This document shows, piece after piece, positions 44,110 through 52,394 of a DNA stretch of 64,000 nt. The notes below the pieces were generated by a model. It made no database searches. It saw only the letters and a list, made by a program, of their open reading frames with translations, and was not told the origin of the DNA. The number at the start of each line of letters is the position of its first letter. Position 1 is the stretch's first letter. This DNA is from Paracidobacterium acidisoli (GTDB lineage Bacteria > Acidobacteriota > Terriglobia > Terriglobales > Acidobacteriaceae): assembly GCF_003428625.2 (NCBI RefSeq), contig NZ_QVQT02000002.1, forward strand, positions 655,026 to 719,025, written 5' to 3'. Both the position numbers and the translations under genes were made by a program.

Positions 44110-44946
44110 ATGACGAAAAATGAAGAACATACGTGGAAACTGACCCTCGCCTGGGACGGCACCGGCTTCCACGGATGGCAGGTTCAGCCCGGCCACCTCA
44201 CCATTCAGGGTACTCTGGCCGGCGCCATCGAGCGCATTACCGGCGAGCGCGTCCTTCCGCAGGGCAGCGGACGCACTGACACCGGCGTCCACGCCCGCGG
44301 ACAGGTGGCCTCCTTTACCCTCGCCGCGCCCATTCCGCCCGCCAATCTCCACCGCGCCCTCAACCGCGCTCTCCCGGAGACCATCCGCATCCTCTCCGCC
44401 GAACACGCGCCCTCCGGCTTCCATGCCCGCCACTCCGCCTGCGCCAAGACCTATGAATACCGCATCTTCCGCGGAGAAATCTGCCCACCCTGGCTCTCGC
44501 GCTTCGTCTACGCCCTCAACTGGCCCCTCCAGGTCGACGCCATGCGCCAGGCCGCCGCTCTCGTCCTCGGCGAGCACGACTTCACCTCCTTCGCCGCCTC
44601 CGATCCCGATCTCGCCACCCGCAATGCCGAACCGGCCGCAGCCGAAGAATCTCTCCACGGAAAAAGCGCCGGTGTCCGCGTCATCTACGCCTCCTCGTGG
44701 CATGAAGAGCGGCACGAAGACGGCGATCTGCTCCTCTATCGCATCCGCGGCAACGGCTTCCTGCACCACATGGTGCGCAACCTGGTCGGCACCTTCCTCG
44801 ATGCCGGACGCGGCCACATCGCCCCTGAAGAGGTGCGCGCGATCCTCGAGCGCCGCTCCCGCTCCGCCGCCGGACCCACCGCCCCCGCCCGCGGCCTCTT
44901 TCTCGACCACGTCGAGTACCCGCCTGCATCCTCGCCTGAGCCCTGA
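44110..44946 (+). CDS. truA: tRNA pseudouridine(38-40) synthase
   Basis: Converts uridines 38-40 in the anticodon arm of tRNAs. A 278-residue protein with the TruA core: LAWDGTGFHGWQVQPGHLTI, the catalytic Asp in GSGRTDTGVHARGQVASF, YEYRIFRGEICPPWLSRFVY and NGFLHHMVRNLVGTFLDAGR. No Shine-Dalgarno site is evident before ATG 44110. It is divergent from the TolC-family gene and followed 20 bases later by an M20-like peptidase. Confidence 0.96.
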   Translation: MTKNEEHTWKLTLAWDGTGFHGWQVQPGHLTIQGTLAGAIERITGERVLPQGSGRTDTGVHARGQVASFTLAAPIPPANLHRALNRALPETIRILSAEHAPSGFHARHSACAKTYEYRIFRGEICPPWLSRFVYALNWPLQVDAMRQAAALVLGEHDFTSFAASDPDLATRNAEPAAAEESLHGKSAGVRVIYASSWHEERHEDGDLLLYRIRGNGFLHHMVRNLVGTFLDAGRGHIAPEEVRAILERRSRSAAGPTAPARGLFLDHVEYPPASSPEP

Positions 44947-44966
44947 GAGTGCTACGCTGAATTTTT

Positions 44967-46259
44967 ATGTCCGCCGCCCCCACCTCCGCCTATGCCCGCA
45001 TCGCTAATCTGGCGTCCGATCGCCGCGTGCATCAGGCCTTTCAGTGGATGCACCTCCACGAGCGTCAGATCATGCAGTGGCAGGCCGGTCTCGTCGAGGT
45101 ACCCGCGCCGCCCTTCGGCGAGCGCCCCCGCGCCGAATGGCTCTGTGACCGCTTCCGCGATCTCGGCCTCCGCAAAGTGCTCATCGATGAGGAAGGCAAC
45201 GCCATCGGCGAGCTTCCCGGCTCCGATGCCCCCGTCAGCGCCGCTCCCCGCCCCTGCCTTCTGCTCTCCGCCCACATCGACACCATCTTTCCCGCCGGCA
45301 CGCCCATCGATCCCGTCCTCGACGGCACCCGCCTCACCGCCCCCGGCGCCTGCGACAACGGAGCCGGCATCGCAGCCATGCTGGCCATCGCCGCCGCTCT
45401 CCGCCACGCCCACGTCGAGCTCCCCTGCGACCTCGTCTTCCTCGGCAACGTCGGCGAAGAGGGCGAAGGCGACCTTCGCGGCATGCGCCATATCTACCGC
45501 CATGCTCCCTGGCGCGACCGCATCGCCGCTCACATCGTTCTTGACGGCGCGGGACACGAGATCGCCGTCACCCACGCCCTCGGCAGCCAGCGCTTCCTCG
45601 TCACCCTCTGCGGTCCCGGAGGCCACTCCTGGACCGATGCCGGACGCCCCAACCCCATCGTCGTTCTCAGCCAGGCCATCGCCCGCCTCGGCTCCCTCGC
45701 CCTCAGCGGCTCGCCCCGCACCACGCTCAACGTGGGAACCATCGAGGGCGGCACATCGGTCAATGCCATTCCCGAGCAGGCCTCCGCCCGCTTTGATCTG
45801 CGCTCCACCGACCCCGAGCAGCTCATGTGCCTCGAAGTCGAGCTGCACCGCGCCGTCGAAGACGCCGTCCTCGACGCCAGGCACGCCTTCGCCGCCGCTC
45901 TGAAAGACGGCCACGCCCGCGGCCCCGGCGACCTGAAGTTCTCCATCGCCCGCATCGGCAACCGACCCGCCGGACGCCTTCCCTCCGCATCGCCGCTGTT
46001 CGAGACCCTGCGCGCCGTCGACCGCCATCTCAGCATCCGCACCGAGCCGCGCGTCGCCTCCACCGACGCCAACATCCCGCTCTCGCTCGGCGTCCCCGCC
46101 TTCAGCCTCGGATCGGGCGGAGAAGGCGGCGGCATCCACACCCGCGCCGAGTGGTACGACGCCCGCGGCCGCGAGCTCGCCCTGCGCCGCATCCTCCTGC
46201 TGCTTCTCGCGCTCTCCCACCAGCAGACGCACTCGTCCGGCACCCTCGCCGCCATCTGA
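44967..46259 (+). CDS. M20-family zinc peptidase
   Basis: A 430-residue cytoplasmic di-zinc peptidase of the M20/peptidase-T type. Metal and catalytic positions can be seen: LLSAHIDTIFPAGTP (His, Asp), GACDNGAGIAAMLAIA (bridging Asp), LGNVGEEGEGDLRGMRH (Glu pair) and the late GGEGGGIHTRAEWYD (His). A dimerisation domain fills the middle (RFLVTLCGPGGHSWTDAGRP). The substrate is probably a small peptide or amino-acid conjugate. It follows truA closely. Confidence 0.87.
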   Translation: MSAAPTSAYARIANLASDRRVHQAFQWMHLHERQIMQWQAGLVEVPAPPFGERPRAEWLCDRFRDLGLRKVLIDEEGNAIGELPGSDAPVSAAPRPCLLLSAHIDTIFPAGTPIDPVLDGTRLTAPGACDNGAGIAAMLAIAAALRHAHVELPCDLVFLGNVGEEGEGDLRGMRHIYRHAPWRDRIAAHIVLDGAGHEIAVTHALGSQRFLVTLCGPGGHSWTDAGRPNPIVVLSQAIARLGSLALSGSPRTTLNVGTIEGGTSVNAIPEQASARFDLRSTDPEQLMCLEVELHRAVEDAVLDARHAFAAALKDGHARGPGDLKFSIARIGNRPAGRLPSASPLFETLRAVDRHLSIRTEPRVASTDANIPLSLGVPAFSLGSGGEGGGIHTRAEWYDARGRELALRRILLLLLALSHQQTHSSGTLAAI

Positions 46260-46324
46260 TCCCGGCAGATCGGATATCCACGCCCGAGCCTGCGCTCCCG
46301 CACCGCCCCATGTATCGTATCCAC

Positions 46325-47860
46325 ATGAATTTCTATGGATTCCCCTGCGCCGGAAGACGCCTGCTCCTCGCCTTCAGCGGTCTCTGCCTTGCAGCCTCTC
46401 TCAGCGCCCCGTATGCCTCCGCGCAGAACGACGCTGCCGCAAAGCCCGCCACCGACAAGGCCGCGGCTCCCGATAAAGTCGATCTGCCGCCGCTTCCGCC
46501 CGACGCGCACACCGAGCAGAGCATCCAGATCGACGGCAAAACGCTGCGCTACACCGTCACCGTCGGAACCCTCCCCGTCCGCAACACCGAAGGCAAGCTC
46601 ACCGGCCAGGTCGTCTACACCGCCTACACCGCCGAGGGCCCCAACCGCCCCGTCACCTTCGCCGTCAACGGAGGCCCCGGAGCCTCTTCCGTCTACCTCA
46701 ACTTCGGAGCCATCGGCCCCAAACATCTGCAGGTCGGCAACGAGGGCGACAGCCCCTCCGATCCCGCCACGCTCTCCGACAATCCCGGCACCTGGCTCGA
46801 TTTCACCGACCTCGTCTTCATCGATCCCATCGGCACCGGCTTCAGCCGCTCCCTCGTCCCCCAGGCCGAGGCGAAGAAGATCTTCTACAGCACCACGCCT
46901 GACATCGATTACCTCTCGCGCGCCATCTATGACTGGCTGGTGAAGAACGACCGCCTCGCCTCGCGCAAATATCTCGTCGGCGAGAGCTACGGCGGCTTCC
47001 GCGGACCGCGCATCACCTACTACCTGCAGTCGCAGCTCGGCGTGGCCATGAACGGCGTCGTGCTGGTCTCGCCGTATCTCAATCCCACCCTCGAAGACGA
47101 CGGTGACCTCTCTCCGATTCCCTGGATGGTCACCCTCCCCTCCATCACCGCCGCGCACCTTGAGCGCGAGCACAAGCTCACCCCCGACGCCATGCAGTCT
47201 GTCATCGCCTACACTATGGGCGACTACGCCACCGCGCTGTTAAAGGGCCGCTCCGATCCCGCCACCACCCAGGCCATGATCCAGCACGTCACCGAGATGA
47301 CCGGCCTCGAGCCCGAGTTCGTCAAGCTCTCCGGCGGACGCCTCGAAACCCAGGCCTACCTCCGCGAAGTCTTCCGCGAGGAGGGCAAAATCGGCTCCAT
47401 CTACGACTCCAACGTCACCGCCTTCGATCCCTTCCCCTACGCGCCCGAGCAGCGCTCGAACGACCCCATCCTCGCCAGCATCATCGCCCCCACCACCACT
47501 GCCATGGTCGACTTCGTCACCCGCGTCGTCGGCTGGAAGATCGACGCCCGCTACAACGCGCTCTCTTATGAAGTGGCCAATGACTGGGATCGCGGCGACG
47601 ATCTCCGCCGCGGCTCCGTCGTGCAGCTCCGCGAAGCCGTCTCCGCCGACCCCAAGCTCCGCGTCCTCATCGTCCATGGCTGGAACGATCTCTCCTGCCC
47701 CTTCATGGGTTCCCTGCTCACCATCAACCAGATGCCGGTCATGGGCGACCCCACCCGCGTCGCGGTAAAGGAATACCCCGGCGGCCACATGTTCTACTCA
47801 CGCGAATCCAGCCGCGTCGACCTGCGCAAAGATGTGATGGAGATGTACCGCCAGCACTGA
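46325..47860 (+). CDS. Secreted S10 serine carboxypeptidase
   Basis: A 511-residue exported peptidase. The signal peptide MNFYGFPCAGRRLLLAFSGL ends near PYASAQ. The S10 triad is intact: Ser221 in GESYGGFRG, Asp455 in HGWNDLSCPF and His488 in PGGHMFYSR. The oxyanion/substrate motif NGGPGASSVYLNFGAIGPKH is typical of the family. S10 enzymes remove C-terminal residues, often at acidic pH, which suits an acidophile. The ATG at 46310 would add five residues. It follows the M20 peptidase, so peptide use may be shared. Confidence 0.93.
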   Translation: MNFYGFPCAGRRLLLAFSGLCLAASLSAPYASAQNDAAAKPATDKAAAPDKVDLPPLPPDAHTEQSIQIDGKTLRYTVTVGTLPVRNTEGKLTGQVVYTAYTAEGPNRPVTFAVNGGPGASSVYLNFGAIGPKHLQVGNEGDSPSDPATLSDNPGTWLDFTDLVFIDPIGTGFSRSLVPQAEAKKIFYSTTPDIDYLSRAIYDWLVKNDRLASRKYLVGESYGGFRGPRITYYLQSQLGVAMNGVVLVSPYLNPTLEDDGDLSPIPWMVTLPSITAAHLEREHKLTPDAMQSVIAYTMGDYATALLKGRSDPATTQAMIQHVTEMTGLEPEFVKLSGGRLETQAYLREVFREEGKIGSIYDSNVTAFDPFPYAPEQRSNDPILASIIAPTTTAMVDFVTRVVGWKIDARYNALSYEVANDWDRGDDLRRGSVVQLREAVSADPKLRVLIVHGWNDLSCPFMGSLLTINQMPVMGDPTRVAVKEYPGGHMFYSRESSRVDLRKDVMEMYRQH

Positions 47861-47963
47861 TCGCGGCGACAGTATGGGAGGCGTCAAAAAACGCTGCTGA
47901 AACCACGCCTCTGCGGAATGCATCCCTCAGAGGCGCAGCGCAGAAGCACCAGGCTTCAGAGAT

Positions 47964-48233
47964 TTACTGATGGGAACGCGTGGCTTCCAGAACGGCAACG
48001 CGCTGCTGAAGCGCGGAGAGCTGCCTCATCATTTCCAGTTGAGATTTTGCATTGGCCTCTCCGATCGCCGCCATGATGGCTTTGAACTCCGCATCATTCT
48101 GCGCTTTCAGAGAGCTGAACTCTGTATCGATCTGCTTCTCGAGCGCTCCGACGCGCACCTGCAGCTCACGCACCCCAGGAGCAATGATGTCCTGAATCAG
48201 TGTTTGCAGAGTTTGAAGAACGTTTTCCGCCAT
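47964..48233 (-). CDS. Small coiled-coil protein
   Basis: An 89-residue, largely helical protein. ALEKQIDTEFSSLKAQNDAE and SQLEMMRQLSALQQRVAVLE show heptad-like spacing, suggesting a coiled-coil oligomer. The frame is open to 48308. The ATG at 48233 is preferred because a minus-strand TACAAT (48256-48251) stands where a -10 would be for it. No family was recognised, and no partner is adjacent. Confidence 0.58.
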   Translation of the reverse strand: MAENVLQTLQTLIQDIIAPGVRELQVRVGALEKQIDTEFSSLKAQNDAEFKAIMAAIGEANAKSQLEMMRQLSALQQRVAVLEATRSHQ

Positions 48234-48310
48234 CGTCAGTCTCTGTCCCGATTGTAGAACCGTTTCGACGCGTTCTGCTCCACTGTTTTCAGGTGCTTCC
48301 ATTACCACCG

Positions 48311-48545
48311 TGTCCCATGTCCGTGCTTTCGTGCATGGGCATGAAAACTCTTTCCCTTTGTCATCTCGAGCGCAGTCGAGGGATCTGCTTTCTCTTCCCT
48401 CCGAAGAATCCGGGGTGCCCCACCTTAGCCGCCCGTCGTTGGCGGCTAAGGTGGGAATGCAGAATCCCGGTTTCCGTTCTCGTCTCGCGTCAGCGAGATC
48501 CGGTAGAAGCCCCCGGCAATCGGGCGAACAGTATTCGCCGGGGTG
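48311..48545. repeat. Dispersed palindromic element, copy 1
   Basis: Part of a 365-base gene-free stretch (48234-48598). It matches 56102-56380 in order of parts: TGTCCCATGTCC hairpin, CCTTTGTCATC, GGGATCTGC, GGGTGCCC, a long stem and TCTCGCGTCAGCGAGA. Here the long stem is perfect: CCCACCTTAGCCGCC (48419-48433) with GGCGGCTAAGGTGGG (48441-48455). GGCGAA-CAGTA-TTCGCC follows at the right end. Confidence 0.72.
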
Positions 48546-48578
48546 ATCTTTAGCCGGATGAAGAGGCGGACAAAGAAA

Positions 48579-48592
48579 GGGGCTTCAGCCCC
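48579..48592. repeat. TTCA-loop palindrome, further copy
   Basis: GGGGC-TTCA-GCCCC, the same design as the palindromes at 1274-1293 and 1402-1421, lies seven bases beyond the methyltransferase stop codon. Confidence 0.65.
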
Positions 48593-48598
48593 GGCCTT

Positions 48599-49633
48599 CT
48601 ACTTCCGCGCCAGAATCAGAGGAGACGGTCCCGGCGCCGGCAGCAGCTCGACATCCGTAAAGCCCGCGTCGCGCAGCCATCCGCCGATCTCCGCCGCCGA
48701 CCACACGCTTCCCTCCGTCGTGTGCACCAGCATGTTCAGACCGAACATCAGCGGCTGCATCGGTCCGCGCCGGTCGTCGTTCAGCAGAAACTCCTGAATC
48801 GCGATTCTGCCTCCCGGCTTCAGCGCCGCATAGCAGCGCTCCAGCAGGCTGCGGCTGTGCCGCTCGCCCTCCGAGTGCAGAATATGCCCGATGGTGATCA
48901 GATCGGTCCCGCCCGGCAGCGCCACATCGCGCAGATTGCCCGCCAGAAAGTCGAACTGCTCCGCCACGCCCATCCGTGCCGCCACGCGCCGCGTCACGTT
49001 CAGCACATTCGGCCAGTCCACCGCCGTCACATGCACCCGCGGCGACGCCTGGGCCGCGGCAATCCCCCACACACCTGAGCCCGCGCCCAGATCCACCACG
49101 CGAAATTCGTCCTGCACCTCTCCGAGCCGCAGCGCCCGAGCCAGCGTCTGCGCCGCCGGATAGCTGGTCGGAAAGATCGCTTCCACAAAGCTCTCGAAAA
49201 ACTCCGCGCCACCCGACTGCTCGTTGACCTGGATCGTGGATACGCCCGTGCGAATCGCCTCCGGCAGCGCGAGCCAGTGCTCGATCAGATCATGCACATG
49301 CGCGAAGAACACCCCGTGAAAGGCCGGGCTCGACGAGACCAGAAACCTCTCGCTCTCCGCAGTCAGCGCATAGCGCTCGCCCTCGGCCTTCAGCAGCCCG
49401 GCCTCGGTCAGAATGTTCAGCAGAAACGGAAGCCCGCGCATTGCCACGCCGGTCGCCGCCGCAATCTCTTCCGGGGTTTTGCCGCCACCCGCCAGCGTGT
49501 CGAAGATGTGATTGGTCACCGCGGACTGAATCGCCAGCGGCAGCGCGAAGCCCCACGCCATCTGCATAATGCGCTGCGGCGTCACCGCAGGCTGAACGTT
49601 CGTATCCACGGGGGTCTGAGCAGTCGTATCCAT
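48599..49633 (-). CDS. SAM-dependent O-methyltransferase (COMT-like)
   Basis: A 344-residue small-molecule methyltransferase. The N-terminal winged-helix dimerisation domain is at about 20-100 (FALPLAIQSAVTNHIFDTLA, TPEEIAAATGVAMRGLPFLL). The Rossmann domain (about 165-340) has the SAM motif VVDLGAGSGVWGIAAAQASP, the acidic VTAVDWPNV and HILHSEGERHSRSLLERCYA, with CYAALKPGGRIAIQEFLLND. This layout is typical of plant-type O-methyltransferases and bacterial relatives acting on phenols or polyketides. No biosynthetic cluster surrounds it. Confidence 0.85.
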   Translation of the reverse strand: MDTTAQTPVDTNVQPAVTPQRIMQMAWGFALPLAIQSAVTNHIFDTLAGGGKTPEEIAAATGVAMRGLPFLLNILTEAGLLKAEGERYALTAESERFLVSSSPAFHGVFFAHVHDLIEHWLALPEAIRTGVSTIQVNEQSGGAEFFESFVEAIFPTSYPAAQTLARALRLGEVQDEFRVVDLGAGSGVWGIAAAQASPRVHVTAVDWPNVLNVTRRVAARMGVAEQFDFLAGNLRDVALPGGTDLITIGHILHSEGERHSRSLLERCYAALKPGGRIAIQEFLLNDDRRGPMQPLMFGLNMLVHTTEGSVWSAAEIGGWLRDAGFTDVELLPAPGPSPLILARK

Positions 49634-49788
49634 AACGGAAGAACCTCTGGGGCCGGATAATTGATTTTTGGGGAAGGTTCGGGCCCGGCGGCCAGACTAT
49701 AGGCCACCGGTGCGCATTACAAGGCCTGCTCTGTCAAAACAGCGAAGGCCAGAAATGAATTTCCGGAAAGATCCCCGGCAGCGCCGCC

Positions 49789-49908
49789 TCAGCGGCTCGC
49801 CTTCCGCGCGTCGGCCCACTTTTTAGCGACCCAGCCCACATAGCTCAGCTGCACCACCCACGTGGCGATATACGCCGCAACCAGATGACGATGAAACATC
49901 GGACTCAT
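49789..49908 (-). CDS. ccmD: CcmD-like small membrane protein
   Basis: A 39-residue protein: MSPMFHRHLVAAYIATWVVQ, then LSYVGWVAKKWADARKASR. One membrane helix followed by a basic tail is the CcmD pattern, and the gene lies directly after ccmC. GGGAGAAGCT precedes the ATG at 49908. CcmD stabilises the CcmABC complex that loads heme onto CcmE. The identification rests on position and topology, since CcmD sequences are poorly conserved. Confidence 0.68.
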   Translation of the reverse strand: MSPMFHRHLVAAYIATWVVQLSYVGWVAKKWADARKASR

Positions 49909-49934
49909 AGCTTCTCCCGCTCGGCCTTGTATCT

Positions 49935-50633
49935 CTAGACTTCCAGCGCCTTCAGCGCTTCCCGCTGCTCTGCGGCCTGCAGACGGTGCTCCGCCGCATA
50001 CCGCCAGCTCATGATCAGAATCCCCCACGCCAGCCACGCGGCCAGATTCCACCACACCGCCGGCATCATGCTCGGATCGATCCCCGCATTCTCTCCGCCG
50101 AAAAACACCGGCGAGGGATGCTGCGTCCTCCACCACCGCGTCGACATATAGACGATCGGCACATCGACATAACCGAAGATGGCCATCACCGCCGCCAGCG
50201 TCCGCATCTGCGGACCCGCCGCAAAGCGCCGCAGCAGCAGGTACGCGATATAGATCAGATACAGCACCAGCGTCGACGTCAGCCGCTCGTCCCATGTCCA
50301 CCAGATGCCCCACACCGGCCTCGCCCACAGCGGTCCGGTAATCAGCACCACCGTGCAGAAGGCCACGCCCATCTCCGCCGCGGCCAGCGCCAGCGCATCC
50401 GCCTTCAGAGCGCCCGCCGGATTCGACCGCCGCTTCACCAGGTAAACGATCGAGGCGACAAAGCTGATGAAGAAGAACAGAAACGTCATCATCGCCGACG
50501 GAAAGTGGTAGAAGAAGATGCGAAAGATATCGCCCTGCTCCTTATCGGCAGGCACCACGAACATCGCCACGCGAAAGGCGTTGGCAAGCGCCGCAACCGT
50601 TGCAGCCGCAAAGAGCCATCGAAACAACTTCAT
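49935..50633 (-). CDS. ccmC: Heme exporter protein CcmC
   Basis: A 232-residue inner-membrane protein with six hydrophobic segments. The tryptophan-rich heme-handling motif VWGIWWTWDERLTSTLVLY is intact, flanked by conserved His residues (FFYHFPSAMM and RTQHPSPVF). It delivers heme to CcmE in system I cytochrome c maturation. The ATG at 50633 has GAGGAA about seven bases upstream; the frame is open further to 50693. It is downstream of ccmB in the same direction, with an antisense small gene between them. Confidence 0.95.
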   Translation of the reverse strand: MKLFRWLFAAATVAALANAFRVAMFVVPADKEQGDIFRIFFYHFPSAMMTFLFFFISFVASIVYLVKRRSNPAGALKADALALAAAEMGVAFCTVVLITGPLWARPVWGIWWTWDERLTSTLVLYLIYIAYLLLRRFAAGPQMRTLAAVMAIFGYVDVPIVYMSTRWWRTQHPSPVFFGGENAGIDPSMMPAVWWNLAAWLAWGILIMSWRYAAEHRLQAAEQREALKALEV

Positions 50634-50842
50634 GGGAGTTCCTCTGGAAGAGCCTTTCGCCCCAGTGTACCGGAGCATGCGCACCGCTGGCACGGCAGAG
50701 TTTCCTCTCCCTGCAATCTCCCGTTCACTTCTTCACAACCTGGCTTTCATGCGGCAAAACCGATCCCGGCCCTTTACCTCGATTCGCAGACATCAAAATT
50801 TCTGAAAAATCTCTTCCCACTTGTTAAGGGAGAGGAGTACAA

Positions 50843-51064
50843 ATGTTGCCCATGGCATGGTTTACCCTTCTTTTCGGCGCCCTTCTGCTGGGCATCGGCA
50901 TCGGCGGTCAGATCTTTGGCGTCGGCAAGCAGCGCCTTCATCATCCGGAAGACCGGAAGGCTCGCAAGATGGTCGTGGCACTCGGCTCACTGGTCGTGGG
51001 CCTGTGGTTCGTGGCTTTCTCCGCAGCACATCTGCTGCATATGCATCACAGCGGCAACTGGTAG
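50843..51064 (+). CDS. Small two-helix membrane protein inside the ccm cluster
   Basis: A 73-residue protein on the opposite strand to all the ccm genes. There are two hydrophobic segments: WFTLLFGALLLGIGIGGQIF and VVALGSLVVGLWFVAFSAAH, joined by a basic loop (GKQRLHHPEDRKARK), and a His-rich end (HLLHMHHSGNW). GGGAGAGGAG stands before the ATG. No family was recognised. Its histidine-rich end and position hint at a metal or heme link, which is speculation. Confidence 0.68.
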   Translation: MLPMAWFTLLFGALLLGIGIGGQIFGVGKQRLHHPEDRKARKMVVALGSLVVGLWFVAFSAAHLLHMHHSGNW

Positions 51065-51228
51065 TGCTGGCCGTTCCGACATCGGCAGCTTTGCCCTGGC
51101 GATCTGCATGCCCATCTGCCCTCCAGGGCTGATGGCTGCTTAGCCCACATGTCCATTCTGGCCGATTGGTCGTGGCTGTCTGCGAGATCGCCTGCCCCTT
51201 GAGGCGCGAAGCGCGTATACCCGGGCGG

Positions 51229-51903
51229 TCAGCCCTCCGCGTGCAGAATCACCTCGAAGAGCAGCAGGCTGATCGTCGTGAAGATGATGTCGTACCCTGC
51301 CAGCAGCTTGATCCACAGCCCCGGGTCCGAATCCCCCGTCAGAATCGCATTCGCCGACAGCACCATTCCCAGCAGCGCCGGAATAAAGATCGGAAACAGC
51401 AGCAGCGGCAGCAGCAGCTCCCGGCTGCGCGTCCGGATCGACAGCGCCGCAAAGAAGACCCCGTTCACAATCAGCGCCCAGGTCCCCAGCGGCATCACCA
51501 GCCCCAGCAGCCACGCATTGCCCAGCGGATGCAGGTTGTAGAAGACCACGAACAGCGGCGCCAGCAGAATCTCCACCGCCATCACGAAGATAAAGTTCGC
51601 CAGCACCTTGCCCAGGAACAGCGCCGCCCCCGGCGCCGACGCCATACGCTGCGCATCCAGCACCTGATGGCGCAGCTCGCGCGCCCACGCCTGGTTCAGC
51701 GCGCTCACCGCGGCAAACATCGTCGCCACGCACAGAATCCCTCCGGCAATCTGCCGCGAAGCCTCTCTCGTCGGATCGAAGGCCAGGCTGAACAGCACCA
51801 CCACCAGAACCGCGAAGAACAGCATCGAGTTGATCGCGTCCTTCGACCGCCACTCCAGCCGCAGATCCTTCGCCAGGTGGATCAGAAAGTAAGGCTGCCT
51901 CAT
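51229..51903 (-). CDS. ccmB: Heme exporter protein CcmB
   Basis: A 224-residue membrane component of the CcmAB transporter. The N-terminus HLAKDLRLEWRSKDAINSML is typical, followed by six hydrophobic segments (FAVLVVVLFSLAF, LANFIFVMAVEILLAPLFVV, LLLPLLLFPIFIPALLGMVL). ELRHQVLDAQRMASAP matches the coupling loop region. CcmAB uses ATP to release holo-CcmE. Its ATG overlaps the ybaK stop by four bases, so the two are co-translated. Confidence 0.93.
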   Translation of the reverse strand: MRQPYFLIHLAKDLRLEWRSKDAINSMLFFAVLVVVLFSLAFDPTREASRQIAGGILCVATMFAAVSALNQAWARELRHQVLDAQRMASAPGAALFLGKVLANFIFVMAVEILLAPLFVVFYNLHPLGNAWLLGLVMPLGTWALIVNGVFFAALSIRTRSRELLLPLLLFPIFIPALLGMVLSANAILTGDSDPGLWIKLLAGYDIIFTTISLLLFEVILHAEG

Positions 51904-52394
51904 CCGGAGTGCTCCGCCGCTCTCGCGTCCTTCGTCAGATCCGCCACCACCGCCTTAGATGCCCGCAGATAATCCCCCGGCGCCAGCACCATCTGTACTC
52001 CGCGCGCGCCCGCCGAGACCGAGATCACATCGAACAGCTCCAGCGTCTCGTCCGCATACACCGCAAACTCTTTCTTTGCGCCGAAGACCGTCACCCCGCC
52101 GCGCACATAGCCCGTCAGCGGCTGCACCTCTTTGAGCGAAACCATCTCCGCCTTCCGCGCTCCTGCCGCAGCGGCCAGCTTTTTAAAGTCCAGCTCCGCG
52201 TCGCCCGGAATCACCGCAAACACATGCTCGCGATCGCTCGTCGTGCACAGCAGCGTCTTGAAGACCTGCTCCGCCGGCAGTCCGATCTTCTCCGCCACCA
52301 CCACTGCGGAAAACTCCTCCGGCGCAACCTCATATTCGCGGATCTCGTACGCGATCCCCAGCGAATCCAGAAAGCGCGCTCCGTTCGTCTTCAT
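51900..52394 (-). CDS. ybaK: YbaK/EbsC-family aminoacyl-tRNA deacylase
   Basis: A 164-residue protein of the YbaK family, which hydrolyses mischarged Cys-tRNA(Pro). Family motifs are EEFSAVVVAEKIGLPAEQVF, KTLLCTT, FAVIPGDAELDFKKLAAAAG and GYVRGGVTVFGAKKEFAVYA. It is sandwiched by four-base overlaps between ccmA (52391-52394) and ccmB (51900-51903), an unusual place for a tRNA-editing gene. It could be a passenger or could act on cysteine chemistry linked to cytochrome c. Confidence 0.93.
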   Translation of the reverse strand: MKTNGARFLDSLGIAYEIREYEVAPEEFSAVVVAEKIGLPAEQVFKTLLCTTSDREHVFAVIPGDAELDFKKLAAAAGARKAEMVSLKEVQPLTGYVRGGVTVFGAKKEFAVYADETLELFDVISVSAGARGVQMVLAPGDYLRASKAVVADLTKDARAAEHSG

